From the NCBI RefSeq assembly GCF_040529185.1, contig NZ_CP159510.1, positions 2,604,001 through 2,668,000 of the forward strand: 64,000 bases of DNA. Direction: 5' to 3'. Each line of letters begins with the position of its first letter. The first letter of the stretch is position 1. Source of the stretch: Sporolactobacillus sp. Y61. Lineage in GTDB: Bacteria > Bacillota > Bacilli > Bacillales > Sporolactobacillaceae. The notes under the pieces are model-generated. The model saw only the letters and a program-made list of their open reading frames with translations, had not been told where the DNA came from and ran no database searches. Positions 42,441 to 50,773 of this stretch are shown one piece after another. Position numbers and translations under genes: made by a program.

Positions 42441-43007
42441 GTGATTGGTTTGACAATGAATCCGGCTGATCCAGCTTTTACACTGTTTGCTGATTCCACG
42501 AAAAAGGTTACTGAGCATCTCGACGCGTATAACACGGTTACGCAACTGTTCGGACCGCAGTTTCCGGAAATCCGGAATGGTTTTTTCAATGTCCATATGA
42601 CCCGTGGGATCATCATCCAGCCACACTGGCATACGAATGTCTCGGAAATGATCTTTATCATCAGCGGATCTGTGATCACGTCCGTATTCAACCCGTTTAC
42701 TCAAAAACTGATGAGTTATCAGGTAGGACCCGGACAGGTATCCATGCTGCCCAGAGGATGGTTTCACTGGATTATTGCTCTGACCGACGATGTCCACCTG
42801 CTGACAATCTTTGATCAGCCCACCCCGGATGTTGTCTTTGGTTCCGACTTTCTTCGCCTTACCCCGCCCGAAGTCATGCACCGTGCTTACTGTGTGCCTC
42901 CCGTGACCTATGCACAGGCTGTAGCGCCAATCCGTCAATCCACGATTCTCGGTCCTCCAGCCGGATGTTTTATGGCGAATAACCCGGGCAGTATGCCCTT
43001 CAGCTGA
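42441..43007 (+). CDS. Cupin-domain protein
   Basis: This protein of about 188 residues has one cupin barrel. Motif 1 is PHWHTNVSEMIFIISG (about residues 61-76), giving two His and one Glu as metal ligands, and motif 2 is GQVSMLPRGWFHWIIAL with His at about 114. It resembles germin/oxalate-decarboxylase-type single cupins. The start is ambiguous: GTG 42441, TTG 42450 and ATG 42456 are in frame behind GGAG. A sugar or organic-acid ligand is likely but unknown. Confidence 0.78.
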   Translation: MIGLTMNPADPAFTLFADSTKKVTEHLDAYNTVTQLFGPQFPEIRNGFFNVHMTRGIIIQPHWHTNVSEMIFIISGSVITSVFNPFTQKLMSYQVGPGQVSMLPRGWFHWIIALTDDVHLLTIFDQPTPDVVFGSDFLRLTPPEVMHRAYCVPPVTYAQAVAPIRQSTILGPPAGCFMANNPGSMPFS

Positions 43008-43146
43008 ATCCTGTGCTAACTGTCAGTAATTTTCTTACTATGAGAAGGCTCCCGTGTCAAACCTGGCGGATTCATCATCCGCCGTTCGCTATATCTCCTG
43101 CATCTTTCATCCCTGTTCAAGTGATAAAGATATATGTAAAAAGTTT

Positions 43147-43175
43147 TTGACAAACTATCCGTCTTTAAGTATGCT
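43147..43175 (+). promoter_or_regulatory. Promoter of the membrane protein/XRE pair with flanking inverted repeat
   Basis: A perfect -35 box TTGACA (43147-43152), a 17-bp spacer and the -10 box TATGCT (43170-43175) stand between the inverted half-sites TGTAAAAAGT (43135-43144) and ACTTTTTACA (43189-43198). An operator for the downstream XRE protein is likely. GGAGG precedes the first start codon. Confidence 0.8.
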
Positions 43176-43216
43176 TAAAAATGTAAAACACTTTTTACAC
43201 AAAGAGGAGGAAAGAT

Positions 43217-43510
43217 ATGGAGCCTGGCAGCATTCTGGTCGCTCTTTTTTTGGGATGTTTCGTGATCTCACTTATATGCATTATCACCCTGCTTTTTTCA
43301 TTGGCCAAACAGGGAGACGAAAGAAAACAATATATCAAGTCAAAAGCCATCCAGCAGACTTTTGTTATCACTGTAGGTATTTTAGTTATAGATATTATCA
43401 GTTCGCTGGTAACAGATGATCACACGATTAACCCGTTTATTTTTTTAACCGTTATCTCTGTTGTTTTTCTCATTGCCCTGTTGCTCAATAAGAAAAGATA
43501 TGGCGATTAA
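43217..43510 (+). CDS. Small membrane protein paired with an XRE regulator
   Basis: This 97-residue protein has three predicted membrane helices (residues 6-28, 48-66 and 73-92). A charged loop KQGDERKQYIKSK lies between the first two. It has no enzymatic motif. GAGGAGG lies before the ATG. The next gene, two bases on, is an XRE regulator, so the pair resembles the common Bacillales module of a small membrane protein that modulates a cytosolic repressor. The role is inferred. Confidence 0.75.
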   Translation: MEPGSILVALFLGCFVISLICIITLLFSLAKQGDERKQYIKSKAIQQTFVITVGILVIDIISSLVTDDHTINPFIFLTVISVVFLIALLLNKKRYGD

Positions 43511-43512
43511 AA

Positions 43513-43737
43513 GTGGATAACCGTATTAAACAACTCAGAAAAGCAAAGAAGATATCCCAGGATGAACTGGCTAAACGATGCGGGGTTTCAAGGCAGACGA
43601 TCAATGCGATTGAAAATAACAAATATGACCCGACATTATCCCTGGCTTTTAAACTGGCTTTTAAACTGGATACAACCGTAGACGCACTATTTAACCATGG
43701 TGGTCCGTCAAGTGGTGTCGGCTCAGGACCTGACTGA
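43513..43737 (+). CDS. XRE-family HTH regulator
   Basis: This 74-residue protein is little more than a Cro/CI helix-turn-helix: IKQLRKAKKISQDELAKRCG, then VSRQTINAIENNKYDPTLSLAFKLA (residues 5-48, in parts). The tail is glycine-rich (GGPSSGVGSG). It starts at GTG 43513, two bases after the membrane protein stop. It is of the compact YozG/YgzD type. The inverted repeat around the promoter is its likely site. Confidence 0.85.
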   Translation: MDNRIKQLRKAKKISQDELAKRCGVSRQTINAIENNKYDPTLSLAFKLAFKLDTTVDALFNHGGPSSGVGSGPD

Positions 43738-44241
43738 TCACTAAGTCAAGGGCACGATTTACGCGGATGAGTCAAGTCATTGTGGGTACCCCTCTTATCC
43801 CTTTAAATAAAAATAAATACAAAATATTTTTTTGTTTTTAGGATAAGCGGGTTCCCGTTTTCCCCTGATCAGCTGCGAACCTTTTTTTGATCGGGCCGTG
43901 TGATCAATTATTGTTTTTTCAGTTCATTTCTTGTTACCGCTGCCGAATGCTTGCTTGCTGCGGGCGATCTAGAAGCCTCCTCGGCAAACAGCTGCCTGCG
44001 GGGTCTCCTCCGGCTCGCTTTCCCGCAGGCGTCTCGTATCCTCTGCGGCATGGGCTTTGAGTCCAAAAACAACATGGGGTTCTCGCAGAGTCTTCGATTC
44101 AAAAGCAGCGAATCCTTTTGACTCTGAATCCCAAATGAATAGCCAGACAGACCCTTCAATGCCTGATAAATGGACGTTCCGGCGGATTGTTTTTTAAATA
44201 GTACAGGACTTCATTCAGGGTGTCAGCTGCTGTATTTTGAA
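43738..44241. other. Gene-free stretch with a GC-rich long-loop palindrome
   Basis: GCCTGCGGG (43994-44002) and CCCGCAGGC (44032-44040) form a perfect 9-bp stem around a C/T-rich loop. The surroundings (AGCCTCCTCGGCAAACAGCT) resemble a kind of GC-rich intergenic repeat I know from Bacillus genomes. An 83-codon minus-strand frame across it is basic and low-complexity and not supported as a gene. Confidence 0.5.
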
Positions 44242-44442
44242 CTATCGTTTTGGGCAGCACTCTGGCAGCCGACAACGGTTTCTGTTCATTGGCATGATCC
44301 AGACGAAAACTCTCGAGTCACCGGGCAGCACGACTTTTGAGCCATTCATTAGCGCAATCACCAACTGCTGCAGGTGATCGTAGCCGTCCAGCTCCGGTGG
44401 TATTTCATCCGTCTTTCCATGAAGTTGTTTATACTGATTCAT
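44242..44442 (-). CDS. Small hypothetical protein, possibly a gene remnant
   Basis: This 66-residue protein (opening NQYKQLHGKTDEIPPELDGY) starts at the ATG 44442, which has GAAGGGA six bases upstream. The first 48 residues look like a folded protein with alternating hydrophobics. The end (MNRNRCRLPECCPKR) has an unlikely composition, so the gene may be cut short by a frameshift. I recognise no family. Confidence 0.4.
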   Translation of the reverse strand: MNQYKQLHGKTDEIPPELDGYDHLQQLVIALMNGSKVVLPGDSRVFVWIMPMNRNRCRLPECCPKR

Positions 44443-44631
44443 AGGAATCCCTTCCTTTTCAATAGTTATGTCAATTCTATTGTACTCAAAAGGGAATCTC
44501 TATTTTTCTTTATTTGGCATTGAGTAGGGCGGAAGTCCAATCCATCGTCACTCAATTTTTCCTGTCATCCACATATATTTTTCTTACCCCATCGAACTAA
44601 AATCGATAAGCGATCTATTCCTGCCGCTTTT

Positions 44632-45633
44632 CTATTTCCATGCATAAGCATCTGTCGGCATCCGCAGGTAGGTCAGCCATTGCGGATCAGTCAGGCGAAG
44701 AAAAGTCAGCGAAATCCCATACATATCATTGGACGTCATGTAATTACCAACTTTTCGGATTGGCGTTTTCAGTCCATACAAATTGATGAGTCGGCCCACA
44801 TCATTAGCAAAAATAAATTGATCCATGAGTGGGGTCGACCCCAGACCATTGACCATAACGGCAAATGTTTCCCCTTTTTTCCATGAAAAGGCATTTTTCA
44901 GCTTATTGACTAGTTCAATAGCCAGCCGTTCCGAGGAATGCATCTTCTCAATCCGATAGCCCGGCTCGCCATGAATACCTATTCCATAGTAAATTTCATC
45001 TTCTTTTAATGAAAAAAGGACTTTATCCTGATTGGTTATGGTGGAAGGCGACAAGGCCACACCAAGTGATTTTGTCGATTCAGCTACTTGATCACCCAAC
45101 GTCTTCAGCCCTTTGAGACTCATCCCGGATGCAGCCGCGGCCCCGAGTATTTTTTGGACAAAAACCGTTCCGGCAACTCCTCGCTTCGTCAATGTGTATG
45201 TTTTCCGATCCAGCCGTTCGGTTGCAATATCATCTGCGACAATAACCATTTCAACAGAAATGCCTTCTTGAGCCGCCCGCTGCCTGGCTCGATTAAAGCT
45301 CTCAATATCCGCTTTAAAATTTTTTACTACCAAAAGCACACCCGCTGGCACGGCTACAGTTTTGATTGCTTTAAAAATATCATCTGCTCCCGGCGGAGTG
45401 AAAAGTTGCCCACATACAGCTGCTGTCAACATTCCTTCTCCAACATATCCGGTATCAGTAGGCTCGTGTCCGCTTCCGCCGCCCCCAATAACCGCAACCT
45501 GATCTCTCTTCCGCTTCTTCGAGCAGAAAATGCCTGTCCGACCAATTCGAGTTAACCGATCCTGATAATTAAAGGCAATGCCCCGGAACATATCTTCAAT
45601 AATGTGTTCTTTGCTGTTAATAATCTTTTTCAC
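44632..45633 (-). CDS. dhaQ: DhaK paralogue DhaQ, probable coactivator of DhaS
   Basis: This 333-residue protein has the DhaK fold. It keeps the dihydroxyacetone-binding residues His56 (GSGHEP), Asp109 (KNFKADI) and His221 (GIHGEPG), but has Asp60 where DhaK has His60 (HEPTD against HEPTH). It is divergent from a TetR-type regulator, exactly as dhaQ lies with dhaS in Lactococcus lactis, where DhaQ-dihydroxyacetone complexed with DhaS activates dhaKLM. I therefore call it DhaQ rather than a second kinase subunit, although kinase activity cannot be excluded. Confidence 0.82.
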   Translation of the reverse strand: MKKIINSKEHIIEDMFRGIAFNYQDRLTRIGRTGIFCSKKRKRDQVAVIGGGGSGHEPTDTGYVGEGMLTAAVCGQLFTPPGADDIFKAIKTVAVPAGVLLVVKNFKADIESFNRARQRAAQEGISVEMVIVADDIATERLDRKTYTLTKRGVAGTVFVQKILGAAAASGMSLKGLKTLGDQVAESTKSLGVALSPSTITNQDKVLFSLKEDEIYYGIGIHGEPGYRIEKMHSSERLAIELVNKLKNAFSWKKGETFAVMVNGLGSTPLMDQFIFANDVGRLINLYGLKTPIRKVGNYMTSNDMYGISLTFLRLTDPQWLTYLRMPTDAYAWK

Positions 45634-45740
45634 CGCAGTTGTCCCCCCTTTTTAACTGTATTGTCACTCGTTTATTATAACGCGTCAATTTCTCAATGTT
45701 ATAATTTCAGGAGGGAGGGTTTGAAGGCGAGGCTGAACCG

Positions 45741-46319
45741 ATGACAGGATCTTTAATCACCAAAAAAACGATCGCCAACTCACTTAGAGATCTTTTACAA
45801 AAAGAACCGTTTGAAAAAGTGACAGTTCGTGACATTATGCGTCATTGCCGCATGCGCAGGCAAACCTTCTACAATTATTTTCAGGATAAATTTGAATTAG
45901 TTTCCTGGATTTACTACGAAGAGGCGATCGAGAACATTCAAGATTATGTGAACTATGAAAATACAGCAATGATTATTCAACGTATTTTTACTTACCTTTA
46001 TGAAAACCAGGATTTCTATACAAAAGTTCTGGAATTTACCGGACAGAATTCATTGAGCAGCTATCTGCTGGAGCAGACGAAAAAGCTGATCATTCAATGG
46101 ATCGAAGAATGGGAAAACACCGGAAATTTATTGATAACTGAAGATTTTGCGGATTTTATGGGCGACTTTTACAGTCATGCCATAGTGGGCATAGCCATCA
46201 AGTGGCTGTATGATCACTGTCCGGAGAGTCCCAAACTCGTCGCCAAACGTATCGTACTGCTTATGGATCAGACTTTTCAATCTACTCAAGATCTTTCCCG
46301 GCATCAGAAGCGCGACTAA
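45741..46319 (+). CDS. dhaS: TetR-fold transcriptional activator DhaS
   Basis: This 192-residue protein has an N-terminal TetR-type HTH (ANSLRDLLQKEPFEKVTVRD, then RRQTFYNYFQDKFELVSWIY). A C-terminal TetR_C_8/DhaS-like helical region ends with DHCPESPKLVAKRI. In L. lactis DhaS binds the sequence GGACACAT-N6-ATTTGTCC and, with DhaQ bound to dihydroxyacetone, activates dha genes. A near-identical box stands upstream of dhaK here (50027-50048). It is divergent from dhaQ with a 107-bp gap. Confidence 0.88.
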   Translation: MTGSLITKKTIANSLRDLLQKEPFEKVTVRDIMRHCRMRRQTFYNYFQDKFELVSWIYYEEAIENIQDYVNYENTAMIIQRIFTYLYENQDFYTKVLEFTGQNSLSSYLLEQTKKLIIQWIEEWENTGNLLITEDFADFMGDFYSHAIVGIAIKWLYDHCPESPKLVAKRIVLLMDQTFQSTQDLSRHQKRD

Positions 46320-46705
46320 TATCCAATAAAGAAAATCTCGTGAAGTCAGGCCGCAAGCGCCGGCTAAACCTTAGTTGTACTTTCACATTTATCCATAGAA
46401 TCTTTATAACCCAACATTATCAAGATTAAGCATTTTCTTAAAATGTCTTTCTTATCGTGTAAAAGAAAACCCCGGTACGGCAACCGGGGTTATGCTTTTC
46501 AAACATGAGATTATTGGAAAGCTGAGAAGAAGGTAAATAGCAGATGGAGAAAAAAGCAGCCACATCTTGTACGTGATTATTTTTCGATTCACTTACAACC
46601 CAGCCGGACGCCGTGGCACAGACCAGATCCAGTCGGTAAAGTGATCATCTAATTTCGCATAACAAGTAGCCGCGACCTGCCAACCTCCATTCTTTCTTGT
46701 TTCGA
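46320..46705. other. Stretch between dhaS and gldA
   Basis: It holds the terminator hairpin at 46468-46491. On the minus strand, directly after the gldA stop, there is an open frame of about 37 codons ending at 46594 with a tryptophan-rich, protein-like sequence (e.g. WQVAATCYAKLDDHF). It has no standard start. Nothing else is seen. Confidence 0.45.
46468..46491. terminator. Terminator hairpin between dhaS and gldA
   Basis: AACCCCGGT and ACCGGGGTT form a perfect 9-bp GC-rich stem with a 6-base loop. The minus strand continues TTCTTTT, the plus strand ATGCTTTTC, so it may serve both convergent genes. Confidence 0.7.
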
Positions 46706-47818
46706 TCAGTCCAGTCCATGACGGGATTTGTAATCTTTGACATACGCATCCACACCTTTAATCGCCTGGACTACATCATCCGCTGTGACCGCAAACGGCA
46801 TCTGGTGGATCGTCTCTCCAGGAGCCGTTGCTTTTTCACCGACTTTATAAAGCTCTTCATCCGTCGCTTTGTCAAGATGAATGTCCTTCAGTGTGATCGG
46901 CAGACCAAGATCGAGATAGAATTTAATGTAGCGTTCCAATTCATCAAATGGTTTGTTTTCCAGAACCAGCTGCGTCATTGCACCGTAGGCCACTTTTTCT
47001 CCATGGGTCAGGAGATGAACATCACCGGTTAACGCTGTAAATCCGTTGTGTATCGCATGCGCAGCGGCAAGACCGCCGTTTTCAAATCCGAGACCGCTAA
47101 GCAGTGTGTTAGCTTCAACAATAGCTTCGAGCGCCGGTGTGACGATTTTTTTGCGGTTGGCTTCGACTGCCGAAAGGGCGTAGTCAAACAGGACATTTTC
47201 ACAGGTTTCAGCGATCGCCTTGCCGGCTAAAGTTGGCTGTTTTCCAGACATGGTATTATTGTGGCCTTCTGCAACCGCACGGGCTTCAATCCAGGTTGCC
47301 AGTGCATCGGAAACACCTGAAACCAGATAACGATTCGGCGATTCAGCAATAACGCGGGTATCAACTATAACCAGATCCGGATTCTTATCATAGTTTAGAT
47401 AGCTGTCAAACGCACCATCGTCTGTATAGATAACCGACAGACCCGCTGTCGGTGCGTCGGCTGAAGCAACAGTTGGTGCACAGACAACCGGGGTACCCAA
47501 ATGGTCAGCAACCGCTTTCACAGTGTCCAGGGTTTTTCCACCACCAAGACCGATGACGACATTTACTTTTTCTTTTTTGCCGACTTCGGTCAGCCGGTCG
47601 ATTTCACGGAAACTGCACTCACCCTGAAACACTTCTTTGACAACCTTGATGTCGCCTTCTTTAAGCTGCGAAGTAAAGCCTTCAGCGGCGACTTTCCAAA
47701 CAGTTTCGTCAGCTGCGACCAGAGCCTTGTCGCCTAACTTTTTCACATATTGATCCGCTTTCTTAAAGACGTCTTTCCCCTGAACATAACGACTCGGGCT
47801 GACAAATACTTTTTCCAT
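46706..47818 (-). CDS. gldA: Glycerol dehydrogenase GldA
   Basis: This 370-residue, zinc-dependent enzyme of the iron-type alcohol dehydrogenase fold oxidises glycerol to dihydroxyacetone with NAD+. The zinc ligands are Asp171 (GVSDALATW), His254 (AAAHAIHNG) and His272 (LLTHGEKVA). The nucleotide loop is GLGGGKTLDTVKA (about residues 90-102). It lies 200 bp downstream of dhaKLM on the same strand, so the pathway glycerol to dihydroxyacetone to dihydroxyacetone phosphate is complete here. GAGGAGG lies before the ATG. Confidence 0.95.
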   Translation of the reverse strand: MEKVFVSPSRYVQGKDVFKKADQYVKKLGDKALVAADETVWKVAAEGFTSQLKEGDIKVVKEVFQGECSFREIDRLTEVGKKEKVNVVIGLGGGKTLDTVKAVADHLGTPVVCAPTVASADAPTAGLSVIYTDDGAFDSYLNYDKNPDLVIVDTRVIAESPNRYLVSGVSDALATWIEARAVAEGHNNTMSGKQPTLAGKAIAETCENVLFDYALSAVEANRKKIVTPALEAIVEANTLLSGLGFENGGLAAAHAIHNGFTALTGDVHLLTHGEKVAYGAMTQLVLENKPFDELERYIKFYLDLGLPITLKDIHLDKATDEELYKVGEKATAPGETIHQMPFAVTADDVVQAIKGVDAYVKDYKSRHGLD

Positions 47819-48021
47819 AATAACTTCCTCCTCGTATAATAAGTTTGAAGTTAAGATTAATTGGCTTTAGCGGCCGTCTGCGGCAGCTGCGAATCATTCC
47901 GGCCGGTCCCGCACTGCCCTGAAGCAGCGTATCCCTCGATTCGCGTCTCTCGCAGTTGAATCACAAAATTCTTTTCCATTAGTTAATAATCTATCATCAG
48001 AACCTGTTCATTCTAAGACGA

Positions 48022-48393
48022 TCATTTAACTTTAAGCGGTTTCAATTCAGATTCAATGGCATCCTCTGATGCGCCTGCCTGCAGCATCGCAGCCGCAACA
48101 TAGGCCCCTTCGACAAAGGATACACCCTTAATCTCTAAGTTTTTATCTGTCGTCTCGCTAACGAGATCCAGATTCATCTTTGAGCTGCCCAGGTCATAAA
48201 AAGCCCAGATACGCGGCTCTTTAAATGACGCAACAACTTCACTGATCCGGTCGAAACTGGTTCCAACACCATTGTCTTCTGTGCCCGCAGCAGCTTTAAT
48301 CGTCACATTCCCAGCAACTTCATCCAGCAGCCGCTTAACACCATCACCAATGTCGCGAACATGTGAAACCAAGAGAATACCGATATCACGCAT
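48022..48393 (-). CDS. dhaM: Dihydroxyacetone kinase phosphotransfer subunit DhaM
   Basis: This 123-residue, single-domain EIIA(man)-like protein has the phosphoryl-accepting His11 in ILLVSHVRDIGDGV. It takes phosphate from HPr and recharges the ADP held by DhaL. Like the L. lactis protein and unlike the E. coli one it lacks HPr and EI-like domains. The frame is open to 48435, but the ATG at 48393 gives the standard start and overlaps dhaL by 8 bp. Confidence 0.93.
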   Translation of the reverse strand: MRDIGILLVSHVRDIGDGVKRLLDEVAGNVTIKAAAGTEDNGVGTSFDRISEVVASFKEPRIWAFYDLGSSKMNLDLVSETTDKNLEIKGVSFVEGAYVAAAMLQAGASEDAIESELKPLKVK

Positions 48394-48961
48394 GGTCAGC
48401 ACCCGCTTCCAGGAACGCATGGAAAAGATAACCACTTGATTGAGCGCCTGGATCTATATGGCCGATGGACCGATCACCCAGATACGAAGCTCTGCCTTTT
48501 CTCGCCTTCAAATCTTTGGTCTGTTCAACAATAGCATCAATTTTTTCATGAGTCAGTGCATCTTCCGCAAGTGCTTTCTGAACCGGCAGCCAAACATCCA
48601 GCATCGTTTTATCTCCTGCTTCAGATTTCCCGCGATGAGCGATGGCTTTGGCACCCGCAGCAACCCAGGTAGTCCGATCATCCGTTTCAGCTGCCTTTTT
48701 AGAGATGGCCAGAAGAGCTGATCCGTATAACGGTCCTGAAGCTCCACCGACTTTAGAGATGAGGGCCATCGCTGCTTTTTTGAATATTGTCGGTATATCA
48801 TCCGCCGGATTCAAACTCTTTAATAAGAAGTCTGCTCCGCGGGCCATGTTATTCCCATGATCCCCGTCTCCGATTGCAGTGTCTAACTCACTCAGATACA
48901 CCTTATTCTCATGCAGTTTATCCGCAAAAAGCTCCAGCCATTTTTTTACTGCTTGATCCAT
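48386..48961 (-). CDS. dhaL: Dihydroxyacetone kinase ADP-binding subunit DhaL
   Basis: This 191-residue, all-helical subunit has ADP and magnesium bound by the loop LDTAIGDGDHGNNM (Asp27, Asp32 and Asp34) near the N terminus. DhaM phosphorylates its ADP, and the ATP so formed phosphorylates dihydroxyacetone bound to DhaK. The late SYLGDRSIGHIDPGA segment closes the nucleotide site. It lies 13 bp after dhaK and overlaps dhaM. Confidence 0.94.
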   Translation of the reverse strand: MDQAVKKWLELFADKLHENKVYLSELDTAIGDGDHGNNMARGADFLLKSLNPADDIPTIFKKAAMALISKVGGASGPLYGSALLAISKKAAETDDRTTWVAAGAKAIAHRGKSEAGDKTMLDVWLPVQKALAEDALTHEKIDAIVEQTKDLKARKGRASYLGDRSIGHIDPGAQSSGYLFHAFLEAGADHA

Positions 48962-48974
48962 CAGCTCATCTCCT

Positions 48975-49964
48975 TTACCATGCGAGTGTATGTGTTTCTC
49001 TCTTCAAATCGTCCAGCCAGCTTGCATCCTCCAGCTTGCAGAGGGTCAGCGAAATACCTTCCATATCCAGAGAGGTCATCAAAGTGCCAACCTTTACAAA
49101 ATCAATCGTCAGACCATCTTTCTTCAGCAATTGTTCTGCATCCTGCCAGAAAATGTACTGTTCCATCAAAGGTGTGGCACCCAGTCCGTTAACAAGAACG
49201 GCGTAATGGTCTCCTTCAGACCACTGAAAAGCTGTTCGCAGCTTAGAAACAATTTCTTCAGCCAGTTTGCGGGAGGGTTTCAGAGCCTCGCGTTTGTATC
49301 CCGGTTCACCGTGTATGCCGACACCAAATTCAATTTCATTGTCGCCTAACTCAAATCCTGGCTTGCCTACTTCCGGGACTGTCGCCGCTTTAAGTGCTAC
49401 ACCCAGTGTCTTGATATTGGGCACGAGCCGATCGGCAATCGCTTTTATTTCGGATAACTGTTTACCCTTTGCAGCTTCTGCACCGAGTATTTTGTGAACG
49501 AATATGGTTCCGGCGACACCACGTTTGCCTTCTGTATAAGTACTGTCCTCAACGGCAATATCATCATCGACGACAACGGATTCAACACTGATGCCATCCG
49601 CTTCAGCCATATCTTTGGCCATCTCGAAATTCATCACGTCGCCCGAGTAATTCTTAATAACCAGAAAAACACCTTTTCCCTGATCTACCTGTTTAATTGC
49701 TTTATAAATCTGATCTGGAGTGGGTGAAGTGAATACCGATCCACAGACAGCTGCAGCAAGCATCCCGTTACCGACAAATCCAGCGTGCGTCGGTTCATGT
49801 CCACTACCGCCTCCGCTGACCAAAGCTACTTTGTCTTTTGGCAGGTTCGACCGATAAATAGCGCCTGTCTCGGGAATATTCTTCAACTGGCCGCAGCCTG
49901 CCGACACAATCCCTCGTACCATTTCTTCAACAACATCTTCCGGCTTATTTATGATTTTCTTCAT
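48975..49964 (-). CDS. dhaK: Dihydroxyacetone kinase substrate-binding subunit DhaK
   Basis: This 329-residue protein binds dihydroxyacetone as a hemiaminal on His218 (EFGVGIHGEPG), with His56 (GSGHEPTH) and Asp109 (KNYSGDV) as catalytic partners. It is the first gene of dhaKLM. A palindromic DhaS-type box lies 63-84 bp upstream of its ATG, consistent with activation by DhaS/DhaQ when dihydroxyacetone is present. Compared with the paralogue at 44632 it has the full active site including His60. Confidence 0.95.
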   Translation of the reverse strand: MKKIINKPEDVVEEMVRGIVSAGCGQLKNIPETGAIYRSNLPKDKVALVSGGGSGHEPTHAGFVGNGMLAAAVCGSVFTSPTPDQIYKAIKQVDQGKGVFLVIKNYSGDVMNFEMAKDMAEADGISVESVVVDDDIAVEDSTYTEGKRGVAGTIFVHKILGAEAAKGKQLSEIKAIADRLVPNIKTLGVALKAATVPEVGKPGFELGDNEIEFGVGIHGEPGYKREALKPSRKLAEEIVSKLRTAFQWSEGDHYAVLVNGLGATPLMEQYIFWQDAEQLLKKDGLTIDFVKVGTLMTSLDMEGISLTLCKLEDASWLDDLKRETHTLAW

Positions 49965-50026
49965 TCTGTATGCCCCCTTTCATCTTCTACACTTTGATTT
50001 TATCGTGTATGCGGTTACAATGTAAT

Positions 50027-50048
50027 GGACACATTTGCGAATGTGTCA
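50027..50048. promoter_or_regulatory. DhaS-type operator upstream of dhaKLM
   Basis: GGACACAT, six bases (TTGCGA) and ATGTGTCA form a palindrome that nearly matches the L. lactis DhaS box GGACACAT-N6-ATTTGTCC. It stands just upstream of a weak minus-strand promoter (ATTACA, 18 bp, TAAAAT), the position expected for an activator site. Confidence 0.85.
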
Positions 50049-50085
50049 TGCCGGCAATAATGCTTTTCCGATTCAGAAAAAATGT

Positions 50086-50125
50086 TAAAAAAATAAACGA
50101 TGGCATGTTTACGAACATACCATCG
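50086..50125 (-). terminator. Terminator after the CBS-domain gene
   Basis: CGATGG.ATGTT / AACAT.CCATCG forms a 12-bp stem with one mismatch (50098-50125), followed on the minus strand by TTTATTTTTTT. It separates this gene from the dhaK promoter. Confidence 0.85.
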
Positions 50126-50186
50126 ATAATTATTTTTATTTACGGAATGGTTTTAAATTTGATTTTAATTGTTCGCCTTGCCTGTT

Positions 50187-50609
50187 TCATATCGTTTCAG
50201 AATGTTCTTTTTTTCGTAAATCCATCAGGTAAGAAAGGATTTCGCGTCTCCTGATAATGCCGATGAATACCCCGAGATCATCTACAATAGGAACAAAATT
50301 ATGAGAAAGAGAGTTCTCAAGGATATCTTCAATTTCTACATCAATGGAGATAGGTTGAATGTCCCTGTATCTCTCGACAGAGCTCAGCGGAATATCCTCA
50401 GTATCCTTAAAATCGAGATCCTGGTGATTTTTTAATTCCCACAGCAGATCCCCTTCTGTCAACGTACCGATATACTTCCCCTTTTTATTCAGAATCGGGA
50501 TGGCTGAGTAGCGATAATGTTCCATTTTCTCCATTGCCTGTCTCATCGTCCAATGATCGTACACGTACTTCACTTCGCTTTTCGGAGTAATCAGGAAAGC
50601 TGCGTTCAT
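50187..50609 (-). CDS. Tandem CBS-domain protein
   Basis: This 140-residue protein consists of one Bateman module of two CBS repeats (about 10-65 and 75-135). Landmarks are YSAIPILNKKGKYIGTLTEGDLLW and FVPIVDDLGVFIGIIRRREIL. It resembles the stand-alone CBS proteins of Bacillales (YkuL/DarB or CbpB type) that bind c-di-AMP or adenine nucleotides. The ligand is not deducible. It is monocistronic. Confidence 0.8.
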   Translation of the reverse strand: MNAAFLITPKSEVKYVYDHWTMRQAMEKMEHYRYSAIPILNKKGKYIGTLTEGDLLWELKNHQDLDFKDTEDIPLSSVERYRDIQPISIDVEIEDILENSLSHNFVPIVDDLGVFIGIIRRREILSYLMDLRKKEHSETI

Positions 50610-50773
50610 ATAAATTCTCCCCTGCTTTCATCTGTTTTTTAATCACATCTGAAAATACCTCTGATAATCATATTATACAGGAAAACAAGATCAAATGTTG
50701 ATAGCGCTTTCATAATTAAGTGAAGAAAACATGCCGTCAAATTATTCCTCTCTGCCGGCATATTTTCAATATA

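Noticed and set aside
42426..42938. 170-codon minus-strand frame opposite the cupin gene
   Set aside because: The plus strand carries clear cupin motifs 1 and 2. The opposite frame is a shadow.
43908..44159. 83-codon minus-strand gene
   Set aside because: Arg/Ala/Ser-rich low-complexity product across a GC-rich palindrome; it is a repeat, not a gene.
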